Source: Sipunculus nudus (taxonomy: Eukaryota; Annelida; Sipuncula; Golfingiida; Sipunculidae). From it: a DNA stretch of 64,000 bases. The notes under the pieces are model-generated. The model saw only the letters and a program-made list of their open reading frames with translations, ran no database searches and was not told the origin of the DNA. Positions 12,658 to 26,190 of the stretch are shown here, in pieces. The DNA lies in contig CM049307.1 of NCBI GenBank assembly GCA_026874595.1, positions 25,886,362-25,950,361 on the forward strand, written 5' to 3'. Each line of letters opens with the position of its first letter. Position 1 is the first letter of the stretch. The translations under genes and the position numbers were made by a program.

Positions 12658-15585
12658 GTAGGTGTTTATGATAATTGAACCGTCATGGAACTTAATAATC
12701 AGACTTTACATAATCAAAATTAATTGAAAACATAGACCAACGGCTCTCATTATTAATACTTTTGCTGCTCTTTCTGGTGTAATTTTAAAATTAAGGAAGA
12801 TATATTATATTGTCGCTTGAACAAGATTGGGCTAAAAATAGGCCTTAATCATCTTGAAAACTTTAAAACTCATTTCTTCCATGCCACAGCATATAATAAG
12901 AATACGAAAATTAGAAGGAAACTTAACATGACAGCTGTGATATACGTTTATCTTCGCTAACCTGATATTTTTAAAAAGATTTTACAATATATAAAGACTA
13001 AGCGCCTTTGAGAGTGTCATCGTTTCAGATGTTTTCCGGATTGTAATGTTTGTTGGCTGGTAAAGATAATAGCATGTCATCATGACTTGAGACAGGAGGA
13101 GGTCTCGCCTGTGTTTCATTAAGTTTCCTGCTGTTTTATTCTCGTGTTTTCTCTCGTTTCTCTATTGTTCATATTTCTTCTTTTCTTTCGGAGTTCTCCC
13201 CTTTCGTTATTTAATTGTAAGATATTCATGGAAACCGGAAGATATAGTGTCATATGTGTCCACTAGCGTAACATGGATTTTTTACATCCTTATATTCATA
13301 TGTGGCACGAAAGTAATGTTTACCTTGAGATGTAGTAGACAAGATATATGTGAGCTCTCTCCACAAAAAAAAACAAACTTCCCAATTGTATCTCTATGCT
13401 TTGGGCAATAAAACATTCTGTATTATATCTATATCTGTTCTAATCTAAACCGCTATCTTTAAAATGGATAAACGGTAGTGGCCCAAGGCAGACGTAAATT
13501 ACAAACCTCGCGTTTAATGCTGTTCGGGCACCTATGAGGGCCTAAAACAGACCACGGGGAGACATTACTTTACCCATGCATTGCATGGCTTCGTTTCATG
13601 ACTGCTGATTCCGTAACATGCAATATTCGACTCACAAGGACCACGGGGCCATCAATTATTCTCACACTCTTATTTCTTTTACTCTGAGTTTGTATCATAT
13701 TTTTAGATAGAGGATTATGTGATTTATTATACCGTGACTCCACAGAAACACGGCGTTTGGCGATAGTCTTAGCTAACATCTCTGTTCATGTACAATAACC
13801 ATGGTCAGGTGAAGTTATGTTACACAAAGCTTTTTACTGTTTACTTCAGAGAATATTGTACCATAACGCACACTTGTTTCAACGTTATACGATTCTAGAA
13901 AAAAAAATTTGTGTCGGACTTAGCCTTGTGTAAGCACTATGTTCACAAAGGTGATTAGGGCCAAGAAATAAAACCTGGATATAATACAGTTTTGAACATC
14001 GAAGAGTCATTGAATTAAATAAATCCTTACGTATTTGATGGTTTATATCAAATAAATCAATCCGTAATCATACAATTTTCACTGCCATATGCTGAATATT
14101 CCATGATTCTGATATTGGAAGAAAATGACGACATGCAGGTTTCCTGGGAGCGAAGACTAAGCTTTAATGTCAGATTCTTGTTAGGGGTAGGGGACCCAGC
14201 CGCTTACAAGTTAGGGGCGCCATTTTCACAACTGAGACCTGTAATGTTAAATGGTTATAAAGTAGATCCCTGTTTTGCTCATAAAAGAATGGAACGTCGC
14301 AGGCGCAGATCGGTAAATTGTGCTAGATGGTAAAAGAATGTAGAGGAGATGACCAGGACGTATAGGAAGCCTGACAGGTGGGAGATTGGCCGGGATATGC
14401 TGGGTATTGCAATCCTGTGTTCATTGATCTGTTTTTACCCGCCACAGGCAGGGAACAGTTCGAGGGAATTTAACCATATGTTTAGTGTTATGGAATGTGT
14501 TATATGGGAGGTTGTATTGGATGTTCTATTTATCACATAATATAGTTGTTTCTTTTTATTTAAATGCATTTATAATTATAAAGCATACCTGTGTCAGATG
14601 AATATGGAAATACATCAAAATCGCAAAGTCTTTATTTTCATTAGTATTGGTATTAAAAAAGATATAATATATGCATGACACATGCAGTAAATTACTTTAC
14701 ATTATTGCGAAATTTATTCCTTAATGCAAAGCTAACTGTCGTTCACACTTACACATTATGTGGAACGCTATCGCCTTGCTGTCGAGATTTTATTTTACAG
14801 ATTTTAAATATTTAGATTATACTAAAGTATACTAGTTTATATAATATATTAATGCAGATTTACAAAATGGTTCAGGTCCAGAAAAGAACATAAAGAGATT
14901 CTACCGCTTTGCCAATAAAGCAAGCTTTTTCAAACAATTTTATTAATAAAAAGAGTACAAAAGGTAGATAAAAACCGAACAAACATAGAAATATAAAAAT
15001 GTAACAATACACAAACATGCATGTTAACAGACATCACTGGCAATTCGTTTGAAAGTCTGTTTCGTTAAATTCTTTATCAACTTATTAACCTCCAAAACCT
15101 CCAAAACCTCCAAACGAAACTAACACAGAATAAGAGTATTGATACATGTATTAGACAACCTATAGTTAGTTGGTTTGGTCATTAAATTATTTTTATGGAG
15201 GGTTAATTAAGGGACTCTGTTATTCTTCATATTTTACACCTTTTAAGTTGCTGTTTATTTTACCTCTTTTAATTGCGATATTTCATGTACACACCAAAAC
15301 CCTGAAACGTAAGTAACTTCCTATAGTAGTAATGTGAGCATGTAAATCCAGTTATATTCACTTCATTAAAGGGACATAATCAGGAAACGATATTATGATT
15401 ATTCTTTCACACTACCAATTCAGTTATGCTTTATATAAAGGTTTCCCAGCAAAACTATTCCATCACACAGTCTCAGGACCTTCCAAACAGCTGTTTAACA
15501 CCGTGTTATAGTCCTGCGTTGTAAGAAAACACAGTACACCTGTCTCTCTACACTAAACAAACCCGTGTGACCGGAGTTCCGATTT

Positions 15586-15597
15586 TGCGCATGCGCG
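15586..15597. promoter_or_regulatory. NRF-1-like palindrome
   Basis: TGCGCATGCGCG matches the animal NRF-1 consensus (YGCGCATGCGCR) and contains the 10-bp palindrome GCGCATGCGC. It sits in a locally GC-richer stretch. The identical 12-mer occurs at 48798-48809. No downstream gene is evident, so promoter function is unproven. Confidence 0.35.
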
Positions 15598-16297
15598 ACA
15601 GATCCTATACAACGACTTTTCCAAACTAGTCCATACATATACATGGACCTTCCTGTCCGCTGACATACCTCTGCTGGCTGGACATTACGGGACATGGGCC
15701 CAATGTAAATTCATTATAAAACCTGTCGCAACAGATCTATCTGTACGATAGGTCCAGTGGGGTCAGCTGAAATAGTACGCAAAGTGTGAACCGGTGTATC
15801 CGGTCCCAAGCCCAGAGATACCGCAAGGAGTGATGAATATGTATTTCCTTTTTATTGGCCAAGTCAGTCAGCCCATCTCCTGATTGACAGGTGTTCAAGG
15901 TCGAGCCATACACATAGTCCCACCAGCTGTGTTTATGTAGACGCCTGTGATCGCGCCCGATCCACTGTTTTTAACACTCATGTACAGGAGTAAGCTTACG
16001 GTTTCAGAGCAATATTTTTGCAGGTACAAATTTTTCTTTTAAAGAAAAGACGCCATTTCGTTTAATTTTGTGATAGGGCCCCTTTAAAAAGAAATTCTTT
16101 GCTGGAAAAATGTGATAATAGATCTCTGGACTCTTATTCACTTAGTATACTCTAAATATCTGACCATAGTAAGATTGTGAAAAGCATTCCCAAAATATAT
16201 GAATCACAGTTTCCTCTTCCTGTTTGCAAAAAGGTACATTTATTTAAATTAAATATATAATTTACTTGTAAAGAAATGGATTCAAAGTCAACCTACG

Positions 16298-16368
16298 ATG
16301 TAGAATGTAATATTGAAATATGATATTGTGTTTAATGTAGAATGTTATATTGAAATATGATATTGTGA
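16298..16368. repeat. 37-bp tandem duplication
   Basis: Two near-identical units starting ATGTAGAATG at 16298 and 16335, each followed by TATTGAAATATGATATTGTG. Confidence 0.8.
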
Positions 16369-16737
16369 AAATTACTGATATTGTGGTTACATATATTTTT
16401 GAAAATCCCTGGTGCACTTCCATATCTGTAACTGTGATAAAATCTTATTTCCACTTTTTAACTGGATTTTCTGCAGTAACTATATGTTTATCCTCCATTT
16501 ATATAAGTTAACAAGTATTTAAAAGTTTATGTAAATTTCTAGGTGTTGCTATCTCTTTGTACTCATTCACTTTAATTTGGTCCCACTTTCCTCGAATTGC
16601 GTGAAGGAAACTAATATTAATTTAAAAATTATTTAAAACTTTATTATTATTCAATGATGAATTCTTTAGGACTCGAAAACTTCTGAACTTATAAAACAAC
16701 CTTCATCGGAAGAGCCAGCGGAAACGCTGTTGAGTGC

Positions 16738-16740
<3 letters not shown>

Positions 16741-16774
<34 letters not shown>
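16741..16774. repeat. (GA)n microsatellite
   Basis: Thirty-four bases of pure GA. Confidence 0.97.
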
Positions 16775-16777
<3 letters not shown>

Positions 16778-18529
16778 GATGTCCCATATTGCACTAAAGG
16801 CTTTTAGAATACACGTAAGGTTTTGACGGACTTATTACGTCTTGTATTTAGTTTTTTGTCGATTTATAAAGAATGTTAAGCGTTTTGGTGCAAACCTCCT
16901 CTTGGATCGCGTACCTGCAAAGGTTAGCACGCAATGTGCCAAAACGCTGGATGCCTTACAGTACGTATACTCACATACACGGAGCCTCTCTTGGGCGTGT
17001 CGATACTCAAGTTGTGTTTGTATTTCAGTCTATTGCACGACGTTGCATAATTGCCATAATGAATGGGTTACTCTGAATATATTCTTACAGAAGAAGGAAC
17101 AGTTTTTTTTCATTCAAGCAGATGCACTTTATAATACTAGTGTGTCGGAAACATTTTTATTCTCTTTATATGTACTAAGCATGCAAGTAGTTACGGAACG
17201 CACAATAACCTCTTTGTATTGAAAACCTGTCTGTTAAATCCTACTCTTATTGTAACCCACACAATCGCACCCAAACTTAAAGGATTTCGTGAATACAGAT
17301 ATTTTAGCGTGTTGTAGAAGCATTAGATGAAATAGGCTTCTTTTTATCAGAAATCCAAGGGCTTGTATTATCAAATGTATTAGCTCAAATATACAAACAG
17401 GTTACCAGTGCTTTTTAAATGTGAAATTTAATAAAACTAAAAAAAAAAAGATATAGACTCATGAAATCTTGGGTGCTACTACGTGGTATCAGTTTTCGAC
17501 ACGTAAGTTTATCCTGCGCTCCCGTTTTTTTTAAATCTGTGTTCCTTTTTCAAATACAACTCAGTCGTTTTTTTATGGCTCTGGCTCAGATTACAAATGT
17601 CACTCAATAGATGAATGGAGTAACATGTAGAACACAGAAAACACATGAATGTAAGGTACAGATTACATAATGGAGAAATACAGAACAAAGAATTTCCTAC
17701 CCTGGCTATGCAGTTATAGATTAGCATGTTTGCTTATTGATTCTTAGTCTTGTGTGGTGTATGCCCATGGAACTGAAATAATTTTAATTTTGTAGGACAA
17801 TAGTAACTTTAAGTATGTTATTTTGAGAACCTGAGAATCAACGATTGAGTAATGGTTATGTCATTGGGGTTAATGACCGACAGTCTCTGGCCCAAAAAGA
17901 AATCATCGTCTCCCATTGAGGAATACGTTACTGTTTTGCCATTATGTATCGGCTAGGCATTTGTCATTGTAGAATGGACCATCTTATACAATCAACATCT
18001 AATTAATATTCGTATTCCCGCGCATAATGGTCCATGTTGGACACACACTCATGCACATACACATGATCCGTGATTGACTTGATAACGGATGCTAAATGGT
18101 ATGAGAACCAGCTACATGTTAAGTGACACCAGCACCCCATGCCCAATTATGTACTGATATGAAAGTAAAAAAAATAATCATGGATTACATCACACGCGAG
18201 TTTCCACTGTTGCGTATCGGGTTCCTATTAGTACGGGATTTTAGCGTATTGTATTATTTCTATTATTTATCTCTCCCGGAGATCTGTGTAATTCGATCCC
18301 GTAACTTCCTGTAGTTCTCGCGGCCCTGTGTATTGAATATATACATAATATGCAGGAGCAGAACGTAATCGCCAGGCAACCATAGCAACACTTCCTGACC
18401 ACACTTATTGTAGCCATGATTGTAGAAGTAATTACTTTGAAGGAAATATTTTGTATTCTGTGAGCTCGATGTTTGCCCGGTGTCATAACAATTAGAAACA
18501 CGAAGAATGGGAGAAACGCTGATACAATC

Positions 18530-18531
<2 letters not shown>
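16775..18531. other. no gene seen
   Basis: Includes a 126-codon open frame at 16842-17222 on the plus strand that I do not recognise. It has no conserved motif and unremarkable composition, and it is within the length expected by chance in a 64 kb AT-rich window. Confidence 0.5.
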
Positions 18532-18582
<51 letters not shown>

Positions 18583-18601
18583 TTATATATATATATATAT
18601 A
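18532..18601. repeat. (TA)n microsatellite
   Basis: About 70 bp of TA with a few extra T bases. The apparent open frames with IY repeats on both strands here are artefacts. Confidence 0.96.
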
Positions 18602-20007
18602 ACACAAATAGACCAAGTGGTTACCCCCCCCCTTCCAGTCGGAAAGCAGTCGGACAGTTAGTCCTTCCAATGAATATGCCAGTTTCTATCTCCATCCCTC
18701 GTCTGGGCATTTGTTCGTTTGCCTCTCTGGAGGTCCGGAAGGCCGGCCGTCAGTTCTCGAATCCGCCTGTCTGTCTTGTCAGTTCTTCACTTCTTCGGGG
18801 CATCCTTTATTCACTCATTTGTGTGGACGGTCGATCTTTCTCTGAGGGTCCATTCTGATGTCAGTATTTTAATTCTCCAATCTTTGAAATTGTTTTAAAA
18901 TCCTTTTATGATAAACAGAAAATAATGACCGGTGATCGATTATCAATCGACTTTTTCCCGTAACTTCTTTAAAAGCCAGATATTTGCTGTAATACTGAAA
19001 GTTCAAGGTTACGACTGGATGGCTTACATGTTCTCAGCTGCTAAACTTCTTCGTTTTAATGTTTTACAATCCTTGGTTACGCGATTGCGTTCACTGATTT
19101 TCTGGACTGAAGTCGCATGCTTTCACACCTGACAGATCTTGCAATGGATAGCGACGCACCTCAATCAAAGTGAATTATGTGGCAGCTGATTTGTTTTCAT
19201 GTTTGTCTAAAGTAATCACTCAGGATAGGGGTGCAGCTATGGCTACATAACATTGGTACATCAGTGATTCAGGTGTAGAACATATCAAACAGGATAAAGC
19301 CCATTGACTCTGACAAGTACTTTTTACATATAATATTAAATAGATTTGAATTAATACATTTTTTTAAATTATACAATTTAATTTCTTTCATTTTATATAT
19401 CGATGTAGTATGAACATATAAGTATGTGTTTATATTGGTACATGATTAAGATTCAGTAATGCTGTTTTTTTAATTTATTAGAGAAGGTTAATATGCTGAA
19501 ATCATTCTCTTTGTGAACATTTTGATTTATCATTTTTATACATAAATCTATAAATCCTAGGAGATATCAAGCTGTATACCATTTGTATTTTCGAGAAATA
19601 AGAGAGTTGAAAATTTGAACATAAAAAACACGAAAATTAAAGATCAAGCTGAAGGACACACCCATTACCAGAACCATTAATCAATTGACCTAAGAATTGC
19701 AATGCTTTGTAGAAATGGAACATGAACTAAAAAAAAAAATATATTAAACTAACCATGCATGTTGTGCTATAAAAATTTTGATTTTCAAAAAGGCTGCACG
19801 GTTGACATACTGAATTTGAAATAAGTTACTAATAACATGGTTTTACCTTAATGACAATTGGTACTGGTGAAAGTATCAGGTGCAACTGTATAGGTTTATA
19901 TATATCTTACAAAATTTATATAACTATAGAATTTACATACCAAACCATAGAATATGTATATTCCATCGCCAAACCGTGGAATGTGTATTCTGTGGATAAT
20001 TACCTCT
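18602..20007. other. no gene seen
   Basis: AT-rich. Short open frames at 18670-18858 and 18932-19132 have no recognisable motif. Confidence 0.55.
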
Positions 20008-20260
20008 CCCAAGCCAAGCGGCGGGGGTTTTGTTTTAGGCAGCGTATGTTTTTCTGTTTATCTATCAATCTGTTTGCCTGTTAGCACGATAACACAAAAA
20101 AGTCGGCAAAGTATTTTAATGAAATTTTCAGGATAGCTCAGCAAATATACAAGGAACAATTGATTACATTTGTGTGTGTGTGGGGGGGGGGGGGGATCCA
20201 TGCGTAAATAACTCCGGAATGTGTTACATTGTTTTAAATATTGGGGTCCATAGCATATTT
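20008..20260 (+). repeat. remnant of a widespread interspersed repeat
   Basis: Contains the run CTGTTTGCCTGTTAGCACGA, then a spacer, TTTTAATGAAATTTTCAGGA, then AAGGAACAATTGATTAC and GGGGGATCC. This order (GTTAGCA.GATAAC, GATGAAATTTTCAGG, AAGGAACAA.TGATT, GGATCC) matches a repeat I remember from many animal genomes. The assignment is from memory and its class is unknown to me. A 14-base G run (20182-20195) lies inside. Open frames on both strands are by-products. Confidence 0.45.
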
Positions 20261-22309
20261 GTTTACGCAAGTGACAATATGACCATGTTTTGGGTGCGAG
20301 TCTTGAAGTCACAGAGGCTCTGGTGAATTTGGTGCGTTTGGGAATGTGTGATCCGTTGTATACATGTTCCCGCAAGAGAGCGTCCGGGACCGAGTTTGCT
20401 TTCATAATTTTACTATTTACATGCACTTTTTGGCGAAGATTACTTTCATGTGTATATTTCTGTCTATAAACATATAATATTTAAGCCGTCATTAAAACGG
20501 AATTGAAACGTGTAACTTTCCGCAATTGTAACAATTTTTAGCCAATTCAGGGTAAACGTAAACCGGCATACTTTTCTGAACAGGCGCACGATAATGGTTG
20601 TATAATGTTATAACGTCACAAACGTAATATGCATCACAAAGGCTGAGCACGTTCTCCCATTGTTATTAAAAAGATTTCAATTTGAGGCTGAGTGACCAAC
20701 AGATGCTACTATTTAAATATACAAGTAAAGTTATCTCATTATTTTTTTTTTACTTTAATAAACATTAATGAAAAGAAACTTGACTTGTTATAACTCATCA
20801 TTCTCAAATAAAAAAAAAAAACCATTGCCTTTAAAAAATGCTGCTTTTCTGACAATAATATATGAGCTGCCTCGGCGGAGGTCTGCGCTCTCTGAATGCT
20901 TTTCTAGTTAATAGAATGTATTCATTTTAGGGTAATAAATCATGGAATGTGTACATTCCATTCCCAGGACCATTTGAATAATATATCATACAATGTATAG
21001 TTTTTGGTACATAGTAGAAATAAACCCTAAAAAAATACTCTGGCTCAGAAAAGAGACCTTCTTTACTTTTTTTATCGGCATTTTGAATGAGTACTATATT
21101 TTGGTTTTATCTTTTGTATAGTTTGTCGAAAATTACCTATTAAAATGAAAAATTATATTGGCAGTGATGCTAAAGCGAGATGATAGACAGAATAATATAT
21201 TTCTAACTTCGGTAGTTTGTTATTGGGGAAATATAAATATAACAATTTGTTTAATTACATACGTTATTGGCGTTTTGGCAATAAACCTTCCAACCCTTCC
21301 CCCCCCCCCCCCCTATCCTTGTTTTTCAGTCCACTGACTGTCAACGTCCATTTAATTGATCATAAAACTGTATTTATAGCGACTGAATGTATATGATTTA
21401 CGTTTGCAAAACAAAAGGAAATAATGTAGTTTTATTTATCAAAATAAATCAGATGCGCAATAAACATGTCACACGTTAAAATAATATAAAATTATTGACG
21501 CCATGTTTATTGTAAATTGGGCAAGTATGTATGTGCTCTTCTGCTTAAACCATGATGTATAGACTAGCCACTACCTAGATTTGATGAAGTTTTAACTTTG
21601 TTTTAAACCAAGTTGAACTCAAAACTGTTGTTCTGCATACCTTTTAACTTTAAACCGGTCATTAAATGAGTTTAATTCTTAAACCACGTTACTGCATACA
21701 GCCCCATGTTTAATGCTTTTTGTTTTACCCAGTGTTATGCTTCAGATAATGATAACTTCTTTGCCTTCGTATATCGCTTGCCTCATCGCAGTGAATTATT
21801 ACATTGTAATGATTATCATCGATTATGAATAATTACTTCCAATAATCGATATAATCGATTATTCAGATTATCTATGTTTCTTGGAAGGGGAGTCCGTATG
21901 TCTTGCCCTTGTCTTGGGGATCAGTTGCCGCTGATTTCTGGCTTTACCAAGACTTTTTAAGCCCTTATACAGAGTTTAATATAGCAGAACATTTTATGAT
22001 TTATACAACTTACCTTTTGTTTGCCATTGTCATATTCTCGTTTGCATATTATTGTATATGTTTTAGTTAATCCTAAGGTGTACAATTATCCTAGACTTCT
22101 ATGTAGGTATTCGCGTATTCAGGTATTTATCTTCATGCTATATGTTCAGCATTTTACAATTTTTACATAAATCTGCATATTAATATGTATATTAATAGGA
22201 CCCAAGGCCCTGTTGAAAATCAGCATATTGTGCTGTATAAGCCATTCGGTAAAACATCTTTGAAATAAATCTGTCATCTCTGTGTGGCCGGATGTTCGTT
22301 CTTCATAAC
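20261..22309. other. no gene seen; ATCGATTA-rich patch and poly-C
   Basis: Contains a run of 15 C at 21299-21313. It also has a 70-bp patch at 21795-21870 with repeated ATCGAT/AATCGATTA motifs that resemble the ends of the element at 34660-36560. Nothing else recognised. Confidence 0.5.
21795..21870. repeat. ATCGATTA-rich short repeat
   Basis: Repeated ATTATCATCGATTATG and AATCGATATAATCGATTATT motifs form a near-perfect hairpin. Similar motifs crowd both ends of the element at 34660-36560, so this may be a tiny deletion derivative of that family. Confidence 0.4.
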
Positions 22310-22895
22310 TTCCGTCCTAAAGTCATGTACTAATTTTGTCTACTCTCACCTTTTTTATCGCTTCGTCGTTCCGTCCTAAAGTCATGTTCTAATTTTGTCT
22401 ACTCTCAGCTTTTTTTCGCTTCGTCGTTCCGTCCTAAAGTCATGTACTAATTTTGTCTACTCTCACCTTTTTTATCGCTTCGTCGTTCCGTCCTAAAGTC
22501 ATGTACTAATTTTGTCTACTCTCACCTTTTTTATCGCTTCGTCGTTCCGTCCCAAAGTCATGTTCTAATTTTGTCTACTCTCAGCTTTTTTTCGCTTCGT
22601 CGTTCCGTCCTAAAGTCATGTACTAATTTTGTCTACTCTCACCTTTTTTATCGCTTCGTCGTTCCGTCCTAAAGTCATGTACTAATTTTGTCTACTCTCA
22701 CCTTTTTTATCGCTTCGTCGTTCCGTCCTAAAGTCATGTTCTAATTTTGTCTACTCTCAGCTTTTTTTCGCTTCGTCGTTCCGTCCTAAAGTCATGTACT
22801 AATTTTGTCTACTCTGACCTTTTTTTTCGCTTCGTCGTTCCGTCCTAAAGTCATGTACTAATTTTGTCTACTCTCACCTTTTTTTCGCTTCGTCG
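22310..22895. repeat. 58/59-bp minisatellite with ABA higher-order structure
   Basis: Ten units, each starting TTCCGTCC and ending GCTTCGTCG. Type A (59 bp) has GTACTAATTTTG and CACCTTTTTTATC. Type B (58 bp) has GTTCTAATTTTG and CAGCTTTTTTTC. The order is A B A, A B A, A B A', A''. This is a 176-bp trimer repeated three times plus one extra unit. The last two A units have lost the A before TCGC, and unit 9 has CTGACC. Trimers are almost identical, so the higher-order unit was amplified recently. No open frame runs through the array. Confidence 0.95.
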
Positions 22896-23434
22896 GGGCT
22901 TCCATCTATCTCAAATCATGTTCAGTGTTACCACCGAAGGACTTTTATGGGTTTGGCGGCCGTCACTGTAAAACAAATTATGTCTTCTAATCATTGAATA
23001 TACTTAATATACTTAATTGCCTTATGCACCGTCTACGCAGGCGGTAATTCAAACCATTCAGCTAAGCATACGCAAGATTTTCCAAGAGAAGAATCAGTTC
23101 AACTAGTTTATATGGATGGTCAGGCTGGATTTATCCATCAGGATCGCAGGTTTTGATCAACCGAGCTTTTTTCTACTTCAAGTCGAAATCTATCTTAATC
23201 AAAGTTGTCCGCTACGACAGCCTTATCTCACCCTGCTCCTAAATTGCGTATTCTACCATAGCAGCTGTGACGGAGAACTATTCAATCTTAGTAAGAGTTC
23301 CAGTGACAACGGCGTTATCTACCAAACTGCAAATGTAATATATATTCTTGATAAATTGAGTATCGTACGAATACCGAAAATACTGACACCTCGTGCAAAT
23401 TACTTTATTCATACATTGTTCTATATAAGACTTC
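22896..23434. other. no gene seen
   Basis: Open frame 23116-23511 on the plus strand (131 codons) ends in the (TA)n array. Its unique part has no recognised motif, though I cannot exclude a non-conserved exon. Confidence 0.45.
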
Positions 23435-23436
23435 AT

Positions 23437-23505
<69 letters not shown>
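23435..23505. repeat. (TA)n microsatellite
   Basis: About 70 bp of TA with one short AA interruption near 23450. Confidence 0.97.
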
Positions 23506-23509
<4 letters not shown>

Positions 23510-26136
23510 AGCTTGGTTTGCTCATAGAATCCTAACAAACGGTAGCAAGGTTGTATTTTGCCTGGTGCAGAATATTATGCGTTGGTCAAAAGGTTCGCAG
23601 ATCTTACTTTAACATGCATAATTTATAAATATGGACTCCTGGCGATAGTCAGCTCGGACATAATGACACCACACGTAAAGGTTTGCTAATATCGATTTAT
23701 TGTGGACGGCAACAATAAATTACCTCTTCAACACGTCGGTCAGACGACAGCCCTGAATATTTCCTTGTTATCCTGAAGTGACATTGCGATCCCTTGTAAT
23801 CAGTCTGTGTTGAGGAGGATACTAAAGGCTGGGCAGGACGTGGGAATGTCCTTACAACAGCTTTTATCTAAGGTGTTGTTCTAGGCACCCAAGATTGTTT
23901 AGCATCACCCTCTTTGGACGCCTGTAGTGTATAACAACGTAGAAGAAAATGGCCAAAAATCACTGTGTCTCCCGCTTGAGACGGCCATAGGCGTGGCGGG
24001 CTTAAATACACAGCGATGTGTAAAATCTTGTCGCAGCGCCGAGTTGGCAGTGTTATTATGGAAAATAACTCTAATGTTATATGTTTTATAAGAAAATGAA
24101 TATTATCACCATGCTCAGCCAAAATCATATTTGTTCAGAGATAGAGTTACATAATTAGATCCCATAGTCTCTTATGTCATGTCGTTTATCAACACATCTG
24201 CGCGACCTTTCCATCTAATGAAGGTCAACTAATGACGAGCGAGGAACGCTGGCTATTGCAGTCATATGATCATATGACGCCTTATATCATTTCGAATAAC
24301 ATGACTTTTTATGACTTCTGCGACCAGTGGACAAAATACTGTCATGGCTCATATTTGTGTAGTTCATATCACCATAACATTAAAATATTTTGACTTTTTT
24401 ATAAAACTATCTGCCAATAAAAAACGATCCTTTTCATATGACATTAAATTATTTATTTCTAATTTCTGAGGATGTTCAATTTATTTTTACTATATGTTAG
24501 TGAAAGAAGTAAGATCGAATCACGCATTTTACCAGGTTTGATTGACAGCTCCATGTAAAGCGATACTTGGTACACTTATTAAATGGAAATGAAACCATCA
24601 GTAATTATACCTGAATTTTTTTTAAACACAATGACAACGTCATAATCATTTTTTAAATCATAAATATTACCTATTAAATTTCCCGGTTCCAAGGAGTAGA
24701 AAATTCAGTTTCTTCCATTGAAGATAAACATTACATATCCATTAGTAACCCTATTATTCTTTTTTAAGCTAGGTTATTTGGTACAAATTCAAAGGGAAAA
24801 GGATAAACGTCACTAAAAAGTAACATCCTCGGTCTGATTACCAATTAAGGAGGGGTGAGCAGAAATCTTATTTTTTTCAGGCATCACATTAACGTTTCGT
24901 AATTTCTTTTTAATCTACATTGATTTTAAAATTATTAATCAATCCCGCAGCTAGTATCAGAGACTGTATACCTCTAGGCTAAGCAGGCAAATTCATTTAG
25001 ACCGCACACAAGTATACCAGTGCAGTTAACTGAGAGGCCAACACTTGCGTCACGGATTAAGGAATCGGCCAGCAAAGGGTTGCACCTTAGCAAGTCTGAG
25101 TGGGCGCTGATGGATCGCTCTTGATCGCATTTTCATTCATTATCCGTTTATAATCTAGTCATAATCCGTTCATAAAATGCCTCCAACGCTTCAGTCAATA
25201 TTGTAGTGTTGGTCAGGCTGTACAAATCACGCCCTTCCTTGATGTAGGCTTGAAAAAAATCTCCCTCAAATATTAAGTGTGCATGACTTTACTTTGAAAC
25301 ACTGTTAAATACATAAGCTGATGCCGACTGATAATTGTGAATGATAATAATTTTGGATCAATAAGACACGATATGCGTTTCAATGAGAGTTTTGACAGTC
25401 TCGCTTTGTTTAATATTCTAAATGTTCAAGGAATTCTGCTCCTTGAGGGGATCTTTCTACGAAAGACAAAAGAAGCTGTGCGACACATGCATGCAAAAGC
25501 AAAGTTATAAAAAAATACAATTTCCAAAAACAAATGGTACATTTTACCTTCATGAATGTATTAACTTTTGTAAAACAGCCAGTATCAACAAAATATCAGT
25601 CGTAACACAATAAATCAGGTCAAAGAAAAAATACCATATGAAATTTTGCAAAATTGTGCAGTTATGTAGTTTATTGTCAAAAGACATTTGCAGTTAAAGA
25701 ATGAAGCATTTTTCAATGAATCTTACTAAACAATAAAATTTGATTTTTTTTCAGTTCTCTTGATTAAGCGCCTCAGAAATGATATATTAAACATATTAAC
25801 TACATTGACAATGCAAAGTCAACTGGCCGCATTGTCACCCGGTCTCAATGTGAAAAACCCCGATAATTAAAGTTTAGTTCTGATCACATTTTGTTCTCAC
25901 ATCAGCCTTTACGAACAGAAAAATGAAAATATTCATCAATAAAACGTTCAATACGAGTTTAGTACTCACACTAATGCTTAAAGGAACATGGGAAGTATTC
26001 GTGACAAAACAATATATTTATAAGAACTGAATCAGTAGATACCATCTTGTGTTCGAGCAGCCAGCAGTTGCCATATTCACTTCATACAAGCCCCATCCGA
26101 TTTCAGATGGACTAGTCTACCAGGTTGATCTCAGGC
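23506..26136. other. no gene seen
   Basis: About 2.6 kb of AT-rich sequence. Only short open frames (86 codons at most) with no recognised motif. Confidence 0.55.
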
Positions 26137-26190
26137 AGTGGCGGATTAAGAGAGGGCTTCGCACCGGGTGCGCCCCTCTTTTTAGACTAA
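26137..26190 (+). mobile_element. possible single end of a hAT-like transposon
   Basis: CAGTGGCGGATTAAG at 26137 is the type of end seen in hAT-family MITEs, and close in form to the verified ends at 5860 and 38626. I found no matching inverted end (ending CCGCCACTG) nearby and no target duplication. It is probably a truncated copy. The extent given is nominal. Confidence 0.35.

Larger units (their letters stand above)
12660..16740. other. no gene seen
   Basis: About 4 kb of AT-rich sequence. Minor items: three copies of a 9-bp CCTCCAAAA unit near 15088-15115; a 12-bp TGCGCATGCGCG NRF-1-like site at 15586-15597 within a GC-richer patch (about 15540-15980); and a 37-bp tandem duplication at 16298-16368. 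No open frame is convincing. Confidence 0.55.

Noticed and set aside
14103-14540. Exons at 14103-14333 and 14349-14540
   Set aside because: Adjacent frames in different phases without acceptor or donor support or recognisable protein motifs.
16842-17222. A 126-codon plus-strand frame as a gene
   Set aside because: No motif, ordinary composition and no splice context.
22310-22895. A CRISPR array
   Set aside because: There are no unique spacers: units are directly adjacent, the sequence is animal-like, and no cas genes are present.
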